Source: Methylophilaceae bacterium (lineage in GTDB: Bacteria; Pseudomonadota; Gammaproteobacteria; Burkholderiales; Methylophilaceae). From it: DNA of 23,104 bases. Of this stretch, positions 1 to 9,952 are shown piece by piece (within the stretch, counting starts at the first letter, position 1; each line of letters starts with the position of its first letter). The notes below the pieces were generated by a model. The model did not search any database. It was not told the origin of the DNA and saw only the letters and a program-made list of their open reading frames with translations. The position numbers were made by a program, and so were the translations under genes. The DNA is taken from positions 1 through 23,104 of the forward strand of contig CANCPF010000027.1 of NCBI GenBank assembly GCA_947379975.1, written 5' to 3'.

Positions 1-1718
1 ACATACGCGACTACAGATTCACCTTTAATGTCATGCGGTTTGCCCACTACGGCGGCTTCTGCCACTAATGGGTTTGAAACCAATGCAGACTCAATTTCCA
101 TGGTGCCTAAACGGTGACCCGAAACATTTAATACATCATCAATGCGGCCCATGATGGTGAAATTTCCTGTTTTGGCATCGCGTATCGCACCGTCGCCAGC
201 GAGATAAATAGTGCCACCCAAGTCTGCAGGGTAGTAGCTTGATTTGTAACGTTCAGGATCGTTATAAATAGTCCGTATCATGGATGGCCAAGGTTTTTTA
301 ATGACCAGTAGGCCGCCTGTTCCCCAAGGCACATCATGGCCGGTCTCGTCTACCACGGCAATATCAATGCCTGGGAATGGTAGTGTGCAAGAACCAGGCA
401 CTAATACTGTTGCGCCTGGAAGCGGAGTAATCACATGGCCGCCAGTTTCAGTTTGCCAAAAAGTATCGACAATAGGACATTTACTGCCGCCAATATTTTC
501 GTAATACCACATCCAAGCTTCTGGGTTAATCGGCTCACCTACAGAACCCAAAATACGCAAACTAGTTAAATCGTAGTTTTTAGGATGTGTCTCTGGTGTA
601 GTATCTGCAGCTTTAATTAATGAGCGAATAGCCGTTGGCGCGGTGTAAAAAATAGATGCTTTATGATTTTGTATCATTTGCCAAAAGCGGCCAGCATCTG
701 GATAAGTAGGAATGCCTTCAAAGATAATTTGCGTTACGCCCATCGCTAACGGGCCATAGGCTACATAAGTGTGGCCGGTAATCCAGCCTACATCGGCAGT
801 ACACCAAAATACATCATTGTCCTTAATGTCAAAAGTCCAGCGCATACTGTTCATGGCATGCAGCAAGTAACCGGCTGAAGAATGTTGCACGCCTTTTGGT
901 TTTCCGGTACTGCCCGAGGTGTAGAGCAAGAATAATGGATGTTCTGCATTGACCATTACAGGTTCGCAGATGTCACTAACGTTGGCGATTAAGTCATGCC
1001 ACCAAATGTCATTTGATTTAATTTCAATGTCTAAGCCGGTTTTTTTAAGTACCACTACATTTTTAATTGACTCGCAACCGCCTAAGGCAAGCGCTTCATC
1101 GACGGCATTTTTTAGCGGTAATGTTTTGCCGCCACGATATTGGCCATCAGCAGTAATAATCGCAACAGCACCTGCATCTAAAATACGCTCATGTATGCTT
1201 TTGGCTGAAAAACCGCCGAATACCACAGAATGGATTAAGCCAAGGCGCGCGCAGGCTTGCATGGCAACCACGGCATCAATGCCCATAGGCAAATAAATAA
1301 TAACGCGATCACCAAGCGTAAGATTAAGTTTTTTTAAGCCATTGGCAAACTGGCATACGCGGTGATAAAGCTCTTTAAATGTCACGTTAATAATCGTGCC
1401 ATCGTCTGCTTCAAAAATAATCGCTACTTTGTTTGGAATTGTATTCAAGTGTTTATCTAAACAATTGGCGGAAACATTCAGCTCGCCATCCTCAAACCAC
1501 TTGTAAAACGGCGCGTTATCTTCGTTGAGTGTCTTAGTAAAAGGCTTATTCCAGACCAATAATTCGCGCGCTAACTTTGCCCAAAAACCCTGGTAATCAT
1601 CGCTAGCCTCTTGGCATAAAGCGTTGTAGGCTGACATGCCTGAAATGTTCGCTGATTTTACAAATTCTGCACTTGGTGCAAAAACACGGCTTTCTTGAAG
1701 AACTGACTCAATTGACAT
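1..1718 (-). CDS. acs: acetyl-CoA synthetase (AMP-forming), C-terminus cut by window edge
   Basis: Activates acetate to acetyl-CoA via acetyl-AMP in the cytoplasm. Reading the minus strand from the ATG at 1716-1718 gives 572 codons with no stop, running off the left edge. The family is usually about 650 residues, so roughly 80 are missing. Visible motifs in order: the P-loop YTSGSTGKPKG (near 905-930), CTADVGWITGH, WQTETGG, YLAGDGA and GRIDDVLNVSGHR (near 110-150), all typical of Acs rather than generic AMP ligases. A Shine-Dalgarno AAGGGG (1728-1733 on the minus strand) lies 9 nt before the ATG, which supports this start. The C-terminal PxxK-type lysine that Pat enzymes acetylate lies outside the window and cannot be checked. 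Divergent from glnE. A Pat-type acetylase and an HDAC-family protein lie further right, suggesting post-translational control. Confidence 0.97.
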   Translation of the reverse strand, partial: MSIESVLQESRVFAPSAEFVKSANISGMSAYNALCQEASDDYQGFWAKLARELLVWNKPFTKTLNEDNAPFYKWFEDGELNVSANCLDKHLNTIPNKVAIIFEADDGTIINVTFKELYHRVCQFANGLKKLNLTLGDRVIIYLPMGIDAVVAMQACARLGLIHSVVFGGFSAKSIHERILDAGAVAIITADGQYRGGKTLPLKNAVDEALALGGCESIKNVVVLKKTGLDIEIKSNDIWWHDLIANVSDICEPVMVNAEHPLFLLYTSGSTGKPKGVQHSSAGYLLHAMNSMRWTFDIKDNDVFWCTADVGWITGHTYVAYGPLAMGVTQIIFEGIPTYPDAGRFWQMIQNHKASIFYTAPTAIRSLIKAADTTPETHPKNYDLTSLRILGSVGEPINPEAWMWYYENIGGSKCPIVDTFWQTETGGHVITPLPGATVLVPGSCTLPFPGIDIAVVDETGHDVPWGTGGLLVIKKPWPSMIRTIYNDPERYKSSYYPADLGGTIYLAGDGAIRDAKTGNFTIMGRIDDVLNVSGHRLGTMEIESALVSNPLVAEAAVVGKPHDIKGESVVAY

Positions 1719-1741
1719 GCTTAAAATCCCCTTAAATTGCT

Positions 1742-1769
1742 TTTATACTTTTATAATTAGGTTTGTTAA
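1742..1769 (-). promoter_or_regulatory. candidate sigma70 promoter of acs
   Basis: On the minus strand, TTAACA (1764-1769) and TATAAA (1742-1747) are separated by 16 bp, each matching the consensus hexamer at 5 of 6 positions. Transcription would start near 1735, leaving a short leader that holds the AAGGGG ribosome site. The 120-bp acs-glnE gap is very AT-rich, so chance matches are possible. No confident glnE promoter was seen in the same gap. Confidence 0.45.
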
Positions 1770-1838
1770 AACTTAATTTGTACTTGTAAAGTTTGATTTG
1801 TAATTAAATGTTAATCGTCATATTACCTTAAAAAAACT

Positions 1839-4586
1839 ATGCTATCACTCGATAATTTACTATCTGAAAACCGCGCCCCGTCTAGCGATGAAGCTTATGT
1901 GCGCCATGCGATAAGTTGCAGCCCTTTTGTTAGGAGGTTATTCACAAAAGATGCAGGCTTACTCGATGATTTGCTAGTAAATCTACATCAAGAGTATTTG
2001 TTGAGTGATATGCAACATTTTTTGATGCAACAAAAAATTGTGGATGAAATTTCATTAAAGCTTGCGGTACGGCTTTTGCGCCAGCAAGTTATGGCGCGCA
2101 TTATTGTGCGAGATTTGAATGGTTTGGCAGGTTCAGCAGCCAAGAGTCTGCATGAAGTAATGCGTACTACTACGCACTTGGCTGAGTGTGTGATTAACAC
2201 GTCAATTGATTACTTCAATAGTTGGTTAGTTGAGCGATATGGCCAACCTGTGGATCAAAATGGCATTGTGCAAAGTTTTATTGTTATTGGCATGGGAAAA
2301 CTAGGCGGTCGTGAGCTGAATGTTTCTTCAGATATTGATCTTATTTTTGCCTATGCAGCGGAAGGTCAGACGCAAAGTGAAACACCAATGAGTAACCAAG
2401 AGTTTTTTACCCGCTTAGCTAAAAAACTCATCGCCACCATTGATGAAATTACCGAAGATGGTTTTGTGTTTAGAGTGGATATGCGTTTGCGGCCATTTGG
2501 TAGCGAAGGCGCGCTTGTTTCTAATTTAGACGCGCTGGAAGATTACTATCAAAATAACGGTCGTGAATGGGAACGTTATGCTTGGATTAAAGGCCATGAA
2601 GTCACGGGCGGCAAGCAAGTTTCTCATTTATTAAAACCCTTTGTATTTCGTAAATATTTAGATTTTGGTGCTTTCGCTAGCATGCGCGATTTAAAAATCC
2701 AAATTCAGCGCGATGTAAATAGCAAAGGCATGCACGACAATATTAAACTTGGCCGCGGTGGTATTCGTGAGATCGAATTTATTGCCCAAGTATTTCAGTT
2801 AATACGCGGTGGTCAAGATGTGAGTTTGCAAATAAAACCGACTTTAGCCGTGTTAGATTTACTTAAAACTAAAGGCTTGTTGCCAGAAAAAACCGTCTCT
2901 GAACTGACTGAAGCTTATGTTTTTTTAAGAAATTTAGAACATAGATTGATGTATGTAGAAGATGCGCAGACGCAAGAATTACCAAAATCAGAAGAAGCCA
3001 AAGCGCGCATTGCAAAGGCTATGAACATCAACCAGGTTGAAGGCTATGGCTGGCAGGAATTTTTAGCCCAATTAAATCATTATCGTCAGAAAGTGCAACA
3101 ACATTTTGATGCGACTTTTAGTGATGCGAACACCAGTCACGAAGTCTTAGACCTTGAGAAATCCATTTGGAATGGTGCCTTGGCGGAGCAAGAGGCAACA
3201 TTAGCTTTGCAAACATTAGGCTTCGCCGAAGCGCCAGAAACCTTGCGCCGTTTAAATAGTTTGCATCAAAGTAGCCGTTATTTACAGTTGCCAGAAGTGA
3301 GCCGATTACGTTTTGATGCCTTAATGCCGTTGGCTATTTCGCAAGCCGCCATCATGCCCAATGCTGACATCAGCTTGATGCGCGTCACTGACTTGCTAGA
3401 AAGTATTTGCCGTCGCGCCAGTTATTTAGCCTTGCTGGCTGAACACGCCCAAGCCATGCACTTGCTGGTTAAATTGTGTAGCAGTAGTCCGTGGTTAAGT
3501 AATTATTTAGTGCAGCATCCCATATTATTAGACGAGTTATTAGACGCACGTACTTTATATTCTGAGCCGGATTTTGAGTTGCTAGGCGCAGAGCTTGTGC
3601 AACGATTAAATGAAGCGGATGGTGACATTGAGCGGCAAATGGATTTGATGCGGCATTTTAAGCACGCCAATATCTTTAGATTTGCCGCACAGGATATCAA
3701 CGGAGAGTTAAGCCCGGAAAAACTATCAGACTATTTAAGCGCGCTAGCTGATTTAATTTTAAGTGTAAGCCTAGTATTTGTTTGGAAAAACGTGCGTGGC
3801 AAGCATCTTGATGTGCCTAAATTTGCCGTGATTGGCTATGGCAAGCTAGGCGGAAAAGAACTGGGCTACGCCTCAGATTTAGATATTATTTTTCTTTATG
3901 ATGATGCAGCGCCCGAGGCTGGTGAAGTGTATGCGCGTTTTGCACAGCGTATTAATAACTGGTTTAATAGCTTAACTTCAGCCGGTTTGCTTTATGAAAC
4001 CGATTTGCAATTGCGCCCAGATGGCAATAGTGGATTGCTGGTCAGTAGTGTTGCGGCTTTTAGAGATTATCAACTGAATAAAGCCTGGGTTTGGGAGCAT
4101 CAAGCCATTACTCGGGCTCGCTTTGTGGCAGGAGATACCAGCATAGGCGAGGCCTTCGATAAGATTCGTATTGAGGTTATCACCCAAGCGCGCGAAAAAG
4201 CCAAGCTTAAATTAGAAGTACTAAGCATGCGTGAAAAAATGCGCGCAACGCTGCATATTGCAGCGGATATTTTTGATATTAAGCACAGCATCGGCGGCAT
4301 TATAGATGTAGAATTTTTAGTGCAATATTTGGTCTTAGCCTACGCCAAACAATATCCGCAATTGACCCATAATATCGGTAATATCGGCCTGCTAAAATTG
4401 CTGGCATCACTCCAAATAATCGACCAACAATTAGCTGAAAATGTCGTGTTGGCCTATCGCGATTATCGGCATACGCAGCACATGCTCAAACTACAAGGCG
4501 CAGCGCATTTAAGAGTGCCGTTAGATACCGTTAAATCACAGATGCTGGCAGTAAAAGCATTGTGGCAGCAAGTTTTTGCCGAATAA
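1839..4586 (+). CDS. glnE: bifunctional glutamine synthetase adenylyltransferase / adenylyl-removing enzyme
   Basis: Adds and removes AMP on glutamine synthetase in response to PII status, controlling nitrogen assimilation in the cytoplasm. The 915 residues are close to the usual length (about 900-950). Two nucleotidyltransferase domains are visible: GMGKLGGREL at 151-160 with SSDIDLIF (D165, D167), the N-terminal adenylyl-removing half, and GYGKLGGKEL at 666-675 with SDLD (D680, D682), the C-terminal adenylylating half. Both Asp pairs needed for catalysis are intact, so both activities are predicted. The linker includes the GRGGIREIEF motif and its C-terminal counterpart SIGGIIDVEF. No good Shine-Dalgarno precedes the ATG; the start rests on the N-terminus looking complete. 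It is followed after 43 bp by hrpA on the same strand, with no obvious terminator between them. Confidence 0.97.
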   Translation: MLSLDNLLSENRAPSSDEAYVRHAISCSPFVRRLFTKDAGLLDDLLVNLHQEYLLSDMQHFLMQQKIVDEISLKLAVRLLRQQVMARIIVRDLNGLAGSAAKSLHEVMRTTTHLAECVINTSIDYFNSWLVERYGQPVDQNGIVQSFIVIGMGKLGGRELNVSSDIDLIFAYAAEGQTQSETPMSNQEFFTRLAKKLIATIDEITEDGFVFRVDMRLRPFGSEGALVSNLDALEDYYQNNGREWERYAWIKGHEVTGGKQVSHLLKPFVFRKYLDFGAFASMRDLKIQIQRDVNSKGMHDNIKLGRGGIREIEFIAQVFQLIRGGQDVSLQIKPTLAVLDLLKTKGLLPEKTVSELTEAYVFLRNLEHRLMYVEDAQTQELPKSEEAKARIAKAMNINQVEGYGWQEFLAQLNHYRQKVQQHFDATFSDANTSHEVLDLEKSIWNGALAEQEATLALQTLGFAEAPETLRRLNSLHQSSRYLQLPEVSRLRFDALMPLAISQAAIMPNADISLMRVTDLLESICRRASYLALLAEHAQAMHLLVKLCSSSPWLSNYLVQHPILLDELLDARTLYSEPDFELLGAELVQRLNEADGDIERQMDLMRHFKHANIFRFAAQDINGELSPEKLSDYLSALADLILSVSLVFVWKNVRGKHLDVPKFAVIGYGKLGGKELGYASDLDIIFLYDDAAPEAGEVYARFAQRINNWFNSLTSAGLLYETDLQLRPDGNSGLLVSSVAAFRDYQLNKAWVWEHQAITRARFVAGDTSIGEAFDKIRIEVITQAREKAKLKLEVLSMREKMRATLHIAADIFDIKHSIGGIIDVEFLVQYLVLAYAKQYPQLTHNIGNIGLLKLLASLQIIDQQLAENVVLAYRDYRHTQHMLKLQGAAHLRVPLDTVKSQMLAVKALWQQVFAE

Positions 4587-4629
4587 ATGATCGGTATGAT
4601 TTATTAGCGCGCAAAGCAGAGCTGGCAAC

Positions 4630-7600
4630 ATGTTAAAATACAAAAATATGAATGTAACTCACCCTGCAAGCCAGCCTATAAATCAGTCTGTAAACCCTAA
4701 ACCGATTACCTTAACGTATGCCACACTAGAATCAGCTTTGCAAAGCTGCATGTTGGCTGATCGCTTTGTGCTGCGTCGTAAATTTAGAGAAGCGGGCGAT
4801 AGCCAAAAGCTCAAGGATGAAAAGTCGCTGGCAAAAGCACAGCGATTAATCAACGAAATTACGCAAAAAATACGCACGTCGCAACAGAAATTTGCCGCGC
4901 GCTTAGCCAGTTTGCCTACACCAGAATATCCACCGGAATTGCCAGTAAGCGGCAAAAAAGACGAGATTTCTGCCGCTATTGCCAACTACCAAGTAGTGAT
5001 TGTTTGTGGTGAAACTGGTTCGGGTAAAACCACACAGTTGCCTAAAATCTGCCTGGAACTAGGTCGCGGCGTTTCAGGGCTAATTGGCCACACGCAACCG
5101 CGCCGAATTGCTGCACGCTCGGTGGCCTCACGCATTGCACAAGAATTAAAAAGCCCGTTGGGCGAGGTGGTTGGTTATAAAGTCCGTTTTAACGACAAAC
5201 TCACAGAATCAACCTACATTAAGTTAATGACTGACGGTATTTTGCTAGCGGAAACGCAGGGCGATAAGTTTTTAAATGCCTACGATACGATTATTATTGA
5301 TGAGGCCCACGAACGCAGTTTGAACATCGACTTTTTGCTCGGTTATCTCAAGCAGTTATTACCAAAGCGCCCAGATTTAAAAATCATTGTCACCTCCGCG
5401 ACCATTGATGCGACAAGATTTTCTGAGCATTTTAATGGCGCACCTGTCATTGAAGTTTCTGGTCGTACTTATCCAGTTGAAATTCGTTATCGTCCACTAG
5501 GCAAAGCCGGTTTTCGCGCTAAAGAAGGCGCAGATGCTGAAAACTCACAGTTTGATTTGGACGATGATACCGACTTTTTATCTGCAAATATTTTGGGAAT
5601 TGCAAGAAAAGCCAAAACCGAAGCGCGCTGGCTAGAAGAGGATGACGAAGAAGAAGCAATTGAAGAAGCCATTTTAGATGCGGCAGATGATTTGTTACGC
5701 CAGGGCGATGGCGATATTTTAGTGTTTTTGCCGGGCGAACGTGAAATTCGCGATACCGCCGAGCATTTAAGAAAGTATCAAGGCCGTTCAGCCAAGCTTA
5801 AACATATTGAAGTGTTGCCATTATTTGCACGCTTGAGCATTGAAGATCAGCAGAAAATATTTAAGCCGCTTCATACGCGCCGCATCGTGCTGGCGACCAA
5901 CGTGGCAGAAACCTCGCTCACCGTGCCTGGTATTAAGTATGTGATTGATGCCGGTTTAGCGCGTATGAATCGTTATAGTACGCGTGCCAAAGTTGAGCAA
6001 TTGCAAATTGAAAAAATTAGTCAGGCCGCCGCCAAACAACGCGCAGGTCGTTGTGGCCGCGTTTCAAATGGTATTTGTGTGCGGCTTTATTCTGAGCAGG
6101 ATTTTGATGGCCGCCCAGAATTTACCGAACCGGAGATTTTGCGCAGTTCACTTGCCAGCGTTATTTTACGCATGGCCGCTTTGCGTTTGGGCGACATTAA
6201 CGAATTTCCCTTTATTGAAGCACCAAGTAGCCGCTTAGTGACGGATGGTTATCAATTACTGCAAGAGTTAGGCGCGGTAGATAGCCAAAGAAAAATCACC
6301 GAAACCGGCTTGCAGCTGGCAAGGCTACCTTTAGATCCGCGCGTTGGCCGCATGATTTTGGCTGCTAAGCATGAAAGCTGCCTGAAAGAAATATTGATTA
6401 TTGCCAGTGTGTTGAGTATGCAAGACCCACGCGAAAGGCCGATGGATAAACGCGAAGCGGCTGATAACGCGCACGCTAAATTTGCCGGTGAAGTCTCAGA
6501 CTTTATGAGCTACCTTAAGTTATGGGACTTTTATGACAACGCGCTAAATACTAAAAAATCGAATAAAGATTTACTGAATCAGTGTCACAGCAACTTCTTG
6601 TCATTTTTGCGTTTAAAAGAATGGCGTGAACTGCACGGCCAAATTAAGCAAATCACTGATGAAATGGACTTTAGGTTCAACGATAAAGAAGCTAATTTTG
6701 AGCAGATTCACAAAGCATTATTGGCTGGATTGCTTGGTAATATCGGCTTTAAAGATGGCGATAACGATTCTTACTCAGGCGCACGCGGTATTCGTTTTCA
6801 TGTGGCGCCAGGATCTACACTTAAAAAAACACGTCCAAAATGGGTGATCGCCGCGGAGTTAGTGGATACCACCAAGTTATATGCGCGTTGCGTAGCTAAA
6901 ATTGAGCCAGATTGGATAGAGCCACTGGCCAAAGGCTTAACCGATAGCCAATATTCAGACCCGCGTTGGGATAGAAAAATGGGCATGGTCAATGCTTGGG
7001 AGCGCGTTTCGCTGTATGGCTTAACCATTATTCCTAAGCGCCGTGTGCATTACGGGCCGATTAATGCTAAAGAATCGCGCGAGATATTTATCCGTGAAGC
7101 GCTGGCCAGTGGTGAGTTTGATACTAGGGCGGCATTTTTTACGGCTAACGAACGCTTGATTGCCGAAGTTGAAGAGCTAGAGCATAAAGCGCGTAGACAA
7201 GACGTACTGGTCGATGAGCATCAATTATTTGCTTTTTATGACAGCAAAATACCGGCAGATATTTTCCAGGCCGCGACTTTTGAAAAATGGCGTGAGGGCG
7301 CAGAAAAGCAGAACCCAAGATTATTGTATCTAACTCGTGATGATTTAATGCGCCATGGCGCCGATGCTATTACCGCCGTGCAGTTTCCAGAAAAAATGCT
7401 GTTAAATGGTGTGGAAGTGCCGCTTAAATATCGTTTTGAGCCTAACCATGTGTTAGATGGTGTCACGGCAACAGTTCCGCTGGCTTTATTGAATCAACTC
7501 AATTCAGAGCAAACCGAATGGCTAGTACCAGGCATGTTGCGTGAGAAACTGACTTATTTGATTAAAGCATTACCAAAAGCTTTCCGCCGTGTTTGTGTGC

Positions 7601-8739
7601 CGGTGCCAGAGTTTGTGACTGTTTTTTTAGAGCAAACTAAAGTTGGAGAAGGTTTCATCAAGCAAGTGTTGGCAGCACATATTCAGCGCGTGACGACCTT
7701 AAAAATTTCAGCGGAAGATTGGACCGACGAAACGCCCGCACATTTACTCATGAATTTTAGCGTAGTGGATGATGCCGGTCGTGAGCTAGCCACTGGCCGT
7801 GATTGGAATGCACTTAAAAAACAATTAGGCTCAGCCGCACAGCTGACTTTCAGAAACACCTCGCCGGATATTGAAAAAACCGGCTTAAAACAATGGGATT
7901 TTGGTGACTTGCCAGCCACGCTAAGTTTTGAACGTGATGGTCTAAAAGTCACTGGTTATCCCGCGTTAGAGGATGATGAAGACAGCATTTCTGTTAAATT
8001 ATTTGATACTGAACGTGAAGCAGCAATTAATCATCGTAAAGGCGTTTGCCGTTTAATGCGTTTTGAGCTTAAAGAGCAAATGAAGCAGTTAGAAAAGAAT
8101 CTACCTAACTTTAATCAATACGCACTGACTTTACGTAATATCGTGTCGCCCGATGATTTACGCGAAGACTTGATGATTACCATTTCAGACCGCGCTTTTA
8201 TTGGCGAAGATGATTTGCCTCGCACCAATGCGGATTTCATGAAGCTAAAAGCACGCGCCAGAACTCGTTTGCCAGCCGTTAGTCAAGCGGTGGCAAGGCA
8301 AGCGCAGACCATTGCAACGGAGTATCAGTTATTACTGACACAACAAAGCAAAATGCCAGCTACGGTAAACCGTTTAAAGCGCGATGTTGAACAACAAATT
8401 GCTTTGCTGGTCTATAAAAATTGCTTTAACCAAACGCCGTGGGAACAGTTGCAACATGTACCACGTTATTTAAAAGCCTTGCGTTTGCGTATTGAAAAAC
8501 AGCCAGCTAACCCCGATCGTGATGGTAAGAATGCCGCTAGCGTTGGTGTGTTGTGGCAAAAGTGGCAAGATAAAGTCAGTGCCTTGCATCAGGCCAATCT
8601 TGATGTGCCGCAAGACATACAAAATTATCGCTGGTTAATTGAGGAGTTACGCGTTTCATTGTTTGCACAAGAACTTAAAACGCCGTTTCCCATTTCTATC
8701 AAACGCCTAGAAAAAACTTGGGCAGATATTCAACACTAA
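4630..8739 (+). CDS. hrpA: ATP-dependent RNA helicase HrpA (DEAH box)
   Basis: DEAH-box RNA helicase; E. coli HrpA acts on mRNA and on stalled ribosomes. The 1369 residues compare with about 1300 in E. coli. Motif I GETGSGKT is at 127-134, DEAH at 224-227, SAT at 256-258, and motif VI QRAGRCGRV at 470-478, followed by the HA2/OB region and the long C-terminal DUF3418-type region found only in HrpA. Between the two RecA lobes (about 292-343) is an acidic, lysine-containing stretch ending in EEDDEEEAIEEA that I do not recall in E. coli HrpA, where the lobes are joined more directly. The start is uncertain: M1 (4630) and M7 (4648) are both possible and neither has a clear ribosome site. The next gene begins 6 bp after the stop, suggesting an operon. 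Confidence 0.96.
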   Translation: MLKYKNMNVTHPASQPINQSVNPKPITLTYATLESALQSCMLADRFVLRRKFREAGDSQKLKDEKSLAKAQRLINEITQKIRTSQQKFAARLASLPTPEYPPELPVSGKKDEISAAIANYQVVIVCGETGSGKTTQLPKICLELGRGVSGLIGHTQPRRIAARSVASRIAQELKSPLGEVVGYKVRFNDKLTESTYIKLMTDGILLAETQGDKFLNAYDTIIIDEAHERSLNIDFLLGYLKQLLPKRPDLKIIVTSATIDATRFSEHFNGAPVIEVSGRTYPVEIRYRPLGKAGFRAKEGADAENSQFDLDDDTDFLSANILGIARKAKTEARWLEEDDEEEAIEEAILDAADDLLRQGDGDILVFLPGEREIRDTAEHLRKYQGRSAKLKHIEVLPLFARLSIEDQQKIFKPLHTRRIVLATNVAETSLTVPGIKYVIDAGLARMNRYSTRAKVEQLQIEKISQAAAKQRAGRCGRVSNGICVRLYSEQDFDGRPEFTEPEILRSSLASVILRMAALRLGDINEFPFIEAPSSRLVTDGYQLLQELGAVDSQRKITETGLQLARLPLDPRVGRMILAAKHESCLKEILIIASVLSMQDPRERPMDKREAADNAHAKFAGEVSDFMSYLKLWDFYDNALNTKKSNKDLLNQCHSNFLSFLRLKEWRELHGQIKQITDEMDFRFNDKEANFEQIHKALLAGLLGNIGFKDGDNDSYSGARGIRFHVAPGSTLKKTRPKWVIAAELVDTTKLYARCVAKIEPDWIEPLAKGLTDSQYSDPRWDRKMGMVNAWERVSLYGLTIIPKRRVHYGPINAKESREIFIREALASGEFDTRAAFFTANERLIAEVEELEHKARRQDVLVDEHQLFAFYDSKIPADIFQAATFEKWREGAEKQNPRLLYLTRDDLMRHGADAITAVQFPEKMLLNGVEVPLKYRFEPNHVLDGVTATVPLALLNQLNSEQTEWLVPGMLREKLTYLIKALPKAFRRVCVPVPEFVTVFLEQTKVGEGFIKQVLAAHIQRVTTLKISAEDWTDETPAHLLMNFSVVDDAGRELATGRDWNALKKQLGSAAQLTFRNTSPDIEKTGLKQWDFGDLPATLSFERDGLKVTGYPALEDDEDSISVKLFDTEREAAINHRKGVCRLMRFELKEQMKQLEKNLPNFNQYALTLRNIVSPDDLREDLMITISDRAFIGEDDLPRTNADFMKLKARARTRLPAVSQAVARQAQTIATEYQLLLTQQSKMPATVNRLKRDVEQQIALLVYKNCFNQTPWEQLQHVPRYLKALRLRIEKQPANPDRDGKNAASVGVLWQKWQDKVSALHQANLDVPQDIQNYRWLIEELRVSLFAQELKTPFPISIKRLEKTWADIQH

Positions 8740-8745
8740 ATACGC

Positions 8746-9735
8746 ATGGAAATAGGCAAAACAATCACTTCAGAAACAGAGGTCGCTGTAATTCAGGCAG
8801 CTAGCCCAGCCTCAAACTCAGCTTCGGCAGAGTTGTTAGGCGATTATTTGCTTGAGCCGGCTTCAAAAAATCCGTTGTCAAGAGGTCAGCGTGGTGACCG
8901 GCTGATTCGCATTAATCTGAGCCGTAATACCTTAATTGCGATTATATTTTCGCTGCTAATTCATGGACTATTTTTATTGACAGTAGTGCCACAAATTAAT
9001 TTTGATAATGCGGCTGCGCCTCAGCCACAAGCTATTGAAGTGAGTTTAGCACCGCCCAAATCAGCTCAAGTTATTGAACCAAAACCGCCAGAAGAGCCGG
9101 TAGATATTGTAAAAGAAACGCCAAAGCCTAAGGTGATTAAACCAAGCCAAAAAGTAATCGCGCAAAAGCCCAACCGCAATGTAAAACCGACGTTTACCGT
9201 GCCTGAAGTGCTCACGATACCTAAACCTTCGCCTGAAGTTGCTCCAGCGAAAGATAGCGCGCCTACCGATATGGCTTCATATGTTAAAGCGAGGCAAGCA
9301 CAAAGGCAGGCCACAGAAGCTGATGCGGCAAAACAAAATGCAGAGGCCGTTGCACGTGAAGTTGGCCCTAGCGAATCTAAAATTAGAGACGAGCGCATCA
9401 AAAATAACTTTAAAAATGGCACTAATGGTATTTTTGAAATTACCAGCTTAAGCAGTCGTCATGCCGCTTTTGCTTTCCGCGGTTGGACTAACGACTACAG
9501 CAACGCCAGACGTGAATCATTTGAAGTGGAGGCCAGCACAGGTCAGGATGTAAGGTTGCTGATGATCAGAAAAATGATCACGCTCATCCGGCAACATTAC
9601 CAAGGCGACTTTAATTGGGATTCGCACCGATTAGGTCGAGTAGAAGTGAAATCTGCACGGCCAGAAGATAGTGCCAATTTAGAAGACTTTATGATGATGG
9701 AGTTTTTTGGGCCTAATTATAAAACGGCGCAGTGA
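8746..9735 (+). CDS. TonB-like proline-rich inner-membrane protein of unknown function
   Basis: Not a recognised named gene. The 329 residues show a cytoplasmic N-terminus of about 60 residues with basic residues before the membrane, one transmembrane helix at about 62-81 (SLLIHGLFLLTV core), then the QAIEVSLAPP sequence typical of TonB-like proteins. A Pro/Lys/Glu-rich spacer (about 90-170) and a charged, probably helical stretch (about 175-222) follow. The C-terminal domain (about 226-320) contains FRGWTNDY and FNWDSHRLGRVEV and has no recognisable TonB C-terminal YPxxA motif. It is therefore probably a periplasm-spanning anchored protein that is not a siderophore TonB. No exbB/exbD lies nearby. 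It starts 6 bp after the hrpA stop and is likely co-transcribed with it. A strict association with hrpA would be informative, but its role cannot be read from the sequence. Confidence 0.8.
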   Translation: MEIGKTITSETEVAVIQAASPASNSASAELLGDYLLEPASKNPLSRGQRGDRLIRINLSRNTLIAIIFSLLIHGLFLLTVVPQINFDNAAAPQPQAIEVSLAPPKSAQVIEPKPPEEPVDIVKETPKPKVIKPSQKVIAQKPNRNVKPTFTVPEVLTIPKPSPEVAPAKDSAPTDMASYVKARQAQRQATEADAAKQNAEAVAREVGPSESKIRDERIKNNFKNGTNGIFEITSLSSRHAAFAFRGWTNDYSNARRESFEVEASTGQDVRLLMIRKMITLIRQHYQGDFNWDSHRLGRVEVKSARPEDSANLEDFMMMEFFGPNYKTAQ

Positions 9736-9866
9736 TAGGGGCTTTATCCCAGCGCTGTAAGAATATGTAAATTGTAGAAATGCTAATTAAGAAGCTGCTA
9801 CTTCTGCGATTGATATAGCTACCATCATTATTTGATGATTTTAGGAATTATTAAAATCATATCAAC

Positions 9867-9894
9867 TTGACAGCGCTTTTTTTTTATATATACT
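9867..9894 (+). promoter_or_regulatory. candidate sigma70 promoter upstream of vapBC
   Basis: A perfect -35 TTGACA (9867-9872) and a 5/6 -10 TATACT (9889-9894) are separated by 16 bp that include a run of ten T. It points toward vapBC but lies about 230 bp before vapB, with the inverted-repeat element in between. The repeat may have been inserted between a promoter and its gene, or this may serve an unrecognised small transcript. Confidence 0.45.
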
Positions 9895-9952
9895 TTAAAT
9901 ATATATTATTAGTTTTTTCACGAGTGCATTTAAACCCTAAACCCATCAACAT

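Noticed and set aside
949..1296. 115-codon plus-strand open frame inside acs
   Set aside because: It is antisense to clear Acs motifs including the region just after the P-loop and shows no family features, so it is treated as a shadow.
4683..4985. 100-codon minus-strand open frame in the hrpA 5' region
   Set aside because: It is antisense to the hrpA N-terminus with no domain or ribosome site and is judged a shadow.
9836..9859. AT hairpin after the TonB-like gene as a rho-independent terminator
   Set aside because: The stem is A/T only and the nearest T-run starts about 18 bp further on, inside the promoter spacer, so it was not called a terminator.
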